Source: Myxococcales bacterium
GTDB taxonomy: Bacteria; Myxococcota_C; UBA6777
Assembly (NCBI GenBank): GCA_027005175.1
Contig: JALTMC010000064.1
Coordinates: forward strand, 1,369-8,161
Length of the DNA: 6,793 nucleotides
Reading direction: 5' to 3'
Part shown: piece by piece, positions 5,620 through 6,793 of the stretch
How positions within the stretch are numbered: position 1 is the stretch's first letter
Layout of the letters: each line of letters begins with the position of its first letter
The notes under the pieces: generated by a model
Database searches by the model: none
Seen by the model: only the letters and a program-made list of their open reading frames with translations
What the model was told of the DNA's origin: nothing
Made by a program: the position numbers and the translations under genes

Positions 5620-5769
5620 AATAAAGCGGGAAACAGACAGCCTGTAAAAGAAATGGACATAGCGAAATTTCCTGTATATCCATGGGACTAAAGTCCCACT
5701 CTGAGGGTAAAAAGTACGCTAAAGCGCACTCCGAACAACTTGCCCTTCAGGGCAAACCAAAGGATTGAG

Positions 5770-5787
5770 CCGACTTTAGTCGGGTTT
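5770..5787 (+). terminator. Terminator-like hairpin in module C
   Basis: CCGACT (5770-5775) pairs perfectly with AGTCGG (5778-5783), followed by GTTTT. It is the counterpart of 3952-3971 in module B, where one pair is a T-G wobble. It would stop + strand transcripts from the EgtB-like gene before they run into the convergent CAP gene. The T-run is shorter than in copy B. Confidence 0.45.
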
Positions 5788-5901
5788 TCCTTCCTCATAG
5801 TGGAGGTTTTAGCCCCATTCTGAACCTGCGAAAACCCATGGTTCGAACCAAGTATTCAGCATATTTGTCATCTCAAACTTGCACACAAAAGGAGGTCATT
5901 C

Positions 5902-5928
5902 ATGGTTATGTCCATTTTTTTTTCATAA
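5902..5928 (+). other. Eight-codon mini-ORF with strong Shine-Dalgarno, copy C (MVMSIFFS)
   Basis: AAAGGAGG at 5888-5895, a six-base spacer, ATG at 5902, and TAA at 5926-5928. The middle is a T9 run (5915-5923), yet overall length is the same 27 bases as in the other copies. No + strand gene follows; the next feature is the 3' end of the - strand CAP gene. This copy therefore cannot be a leader peptide for a downstream gene in this window. Confidence 0.35.
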
Positions 5929-5932
5929 ACGA

Positions 5933-6733
5933 CTACTTCTTCACAAAGAGCTGGGTCCAGAAGTGGGTGTATTTGGAGGACGAGCAGAGGTAGAGACCAC
6001 CGCCAAAGTGTGTAAACTTGGGATGAAGGATATGACGACGATGATGAGGGCTACGCATCCATCGGTGAAACACCTGCACGGCAGTGTTTCTTCCTGCAGC
6101 GACATTCTCTGCATATTGTTTGCAGTGAAAACCTGCCTTTTGCAGACGTTCACGCAAGCGGGAGTGAGACAATTGCCCTCGAAAACATTGAACCTGGCTC
6201 CATTGTCGAGCAGCATTGATAAGTTTTGTAAGACAACGCAGAGGGTGCCTTTTGTGGCGCAAACGAGCGAGGTTGACTTGCTGGAATAAGAGCAGCTCTT
6301 CACCGCGCAAGCCACAAGTCTTTAAGTTTACGAGTTTATGCCGTTGTTCTTCACTCAAATGAGCCAGAGGTTGCTCGGGGGAGTTGGTACAGATGTTTCG
6401 ACATTGGAGAGTCCACTTGAGATAGCGACAGACTTGTACGTTGGAGCAACGGCGAACATAAGCACACTGTCTCTTTTGATAGGAGCGACGATTACCATCG
6501 GAGTCCAGGTGAGAGTAACGAATCCAACGACATTCGTACTGAGGACCACAATTCCATCGACGTTTGCAACGCCGGATCAGATGTTTGTGTTGGATCCGTC
6601 GGCATACACGTTGGCAACGACGTGCGACTCCGGTTGTAGAAGCCTCTGCTTGTTGTCCCATTATTCCATGACTGCTCCAGCCCATCAAAAAGACAAGAAC
6701 TCCAAGCCAAATAGCAAGTTTGGGATAAACCAT
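5933..6733 (-). CDS. Secreted CAP (SCP/YkwD-type) domain protein with a Cys/Arg-rich N-terminal region
   Basis: The frame is open from the stop at 5933-5935 to the right edge. I place the start at ATG 6733 (or ATG 6745), because a signal peptide follows immediately (YPKLAIWLGVLVFLMGW, then QQAEAS). A GGAGG lies at 6746-6750, too close for 6745 and 12 bases from 6733. From the 6733 start the protein has 266 residues. After the signal comes a segment of about 85 residues with ten Cys (six to twelve residues between most) and, by hand count, 18 Arg and 4 Lys against 3 acidic residues. The rest is a CAP domain: LLLFQQVNLARLRH, INAARQWSQ, GQLSHSRLRERLQKAGF, YAENVAAG, VFHRWMRSPHHRRHIL, FTHFGGGLYLC and a closing FWTQLF. 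The His of LSH and Glu of AEN are the usual conserved pocket residues. Five further Cys lie in the CAP part. Bacterial CAP proteins are secreted; their biochemical role is mostly unknown. Convergent with the EgtB-like gene. Confidence 0.85.
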   Translation of the reverse strand: MVYPKLAIWLGVLVFLMGWSSHGIMGQQAEASTTGVARRCQRVCRRIQHKHLIRRCKRRWNCGPQYECRWIRYSHLDSDGNRRSYQKRQCAYVRRCSNVQVCRYLKWTLQCRNICTNSPEQPLAHLSEEQRHKLVNLKTCGLRGEELLLFQQVNLARLRHKRHPLRCLTKLINAARQWSQVQCFRGQLSHSRLRERLQKAGFHCKQYAENVAAGRNTAVQVFHRWMRSPHHRRHILHPKFTHFGGGLYLCSSSKYTHFWTQLFVKK

Positions 6734-6793
6734 TACCTTTATCATCCTCCATGGGTAGGCGTTTTTTGTACACGAGATATACGATACCGTCAA

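Larger units (their letters stand above)
5627..5928 (+). repeat. About 300-base structured intergenic module, copy C
   Basis: This fills most of the 362-base gap between the convergent EgtB-like and CAP genes. It holds the opening box CGGGAAACAGACAGCCTG (5627-5644). Perfect hairpin TGGGACT/AGTCCCA (5683-5698) is followed by the shared CTCTGAGGGTA (5699-5709). Next come hairpins CGCT/AGCG (5717-5726), TTGCCC/GGGCAA (5740-5755) and CCGACT/AGTCGG (5770-5783), the last followed by GTTTTCC. GCCCCATTCTGAACCTG (from 5812), the 12-base palindrome TGGTTCGAACCA (5839-5850) and the 60-base closing block (5869-5928) complete it. Order and spacing match copy B. The module ends four bases from the CAP stop codon. 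Confidence 0.75.

Noticed and set aside
5836-5855. GGTTCGAACC resembling a tRNA T-arm
   Set aside because: The five bases on each side of TTCGAAC do not pair, and no acceptor, D or anticodon stems are found nearby. The similarity comes from the palindrome.
3640-5930. CRISPR array suggested by repeated intergenic sequence
   Set aside because: Only two or three copies, separated by whole genes, with no regular short spacers.
5879-6289. 136-residue + strand open frame starting in module C
   Set aside because: It is antisense to the well-supported CAP gene, begins with TTG inside the repeat and resembles no protein family. Only its first residues match the frame discussed in the findings.

Overview
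The window looks like chromosomal DNA of a free-living Gram-negative bacterium with moderate GC (below 50% by eye). Two of its proteins are probable secreted lipoproteins or envelope enzymes, and one carries a short C-x5-C-x6-C-x4-C insert in a beta-propeller-like protein. That style is common in Myxococcota, Bradymonadota and related former deltaproteobacteria. The lineage assignment is an inference with low confidence; there is no rRNA or tRNA to anchor it.

Layout from left to right. (1) The 3' part of an FKBP-type peptidyl-prolyl isomerase on the + strand, with an in-frame amber codon inside the recognisable domain. (2) A + strand S41-family (C-terminal-processing type) serine peptidase with signal peptide, Ig-like domain, PDZ domain and Ser/Lys dyad. 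(3) A + strand lipoprotein made of about seven propeller-like repeats. (4) A + strand nonheme-iron EgtB/SenA-family enzyme (DinB_2-like plus formylglycine-generating-enzyme-like domains). (5) A convergent - strand secreted CAP (SCP/YkwD) protein with an unusual Cys/Arg-rich N-terminal region. The genes are not obviously one pathway. Apart from a shared theme of envelope or secreted proteins, no operon logic is visible, and the intergenic spacing (110 to 505 bases) argues against tight co-transcription.

The most interesting content is between the genes. Two intergenic regions (about 3814-4110 and 5627-5928) carry collinear copies of a roughly 300-base module. It starts with a CGGGAA...CAGCCTG box. 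A series of short hairpins follows, with CT-NN-AG apices, ending in a terminator-like GACTTTAGTC stem. It closes with a 60-base block that has no indels in any copy. A third copy of the closing block lies at 1980-2039, and a third copy of the opening box at 303-327. In all three copies the closing block holds a perfect AAAGGAGG Shine-Dalgarno sequence, a 6-base spacer, a start codon (ATG, GTG, ATG) and exactly eight codons ending TCA TAA. This fixed-length mini-ORF in a repeated structured element is the best candidate here for something undescribed. A competing reading of the same block in another frame is also given.
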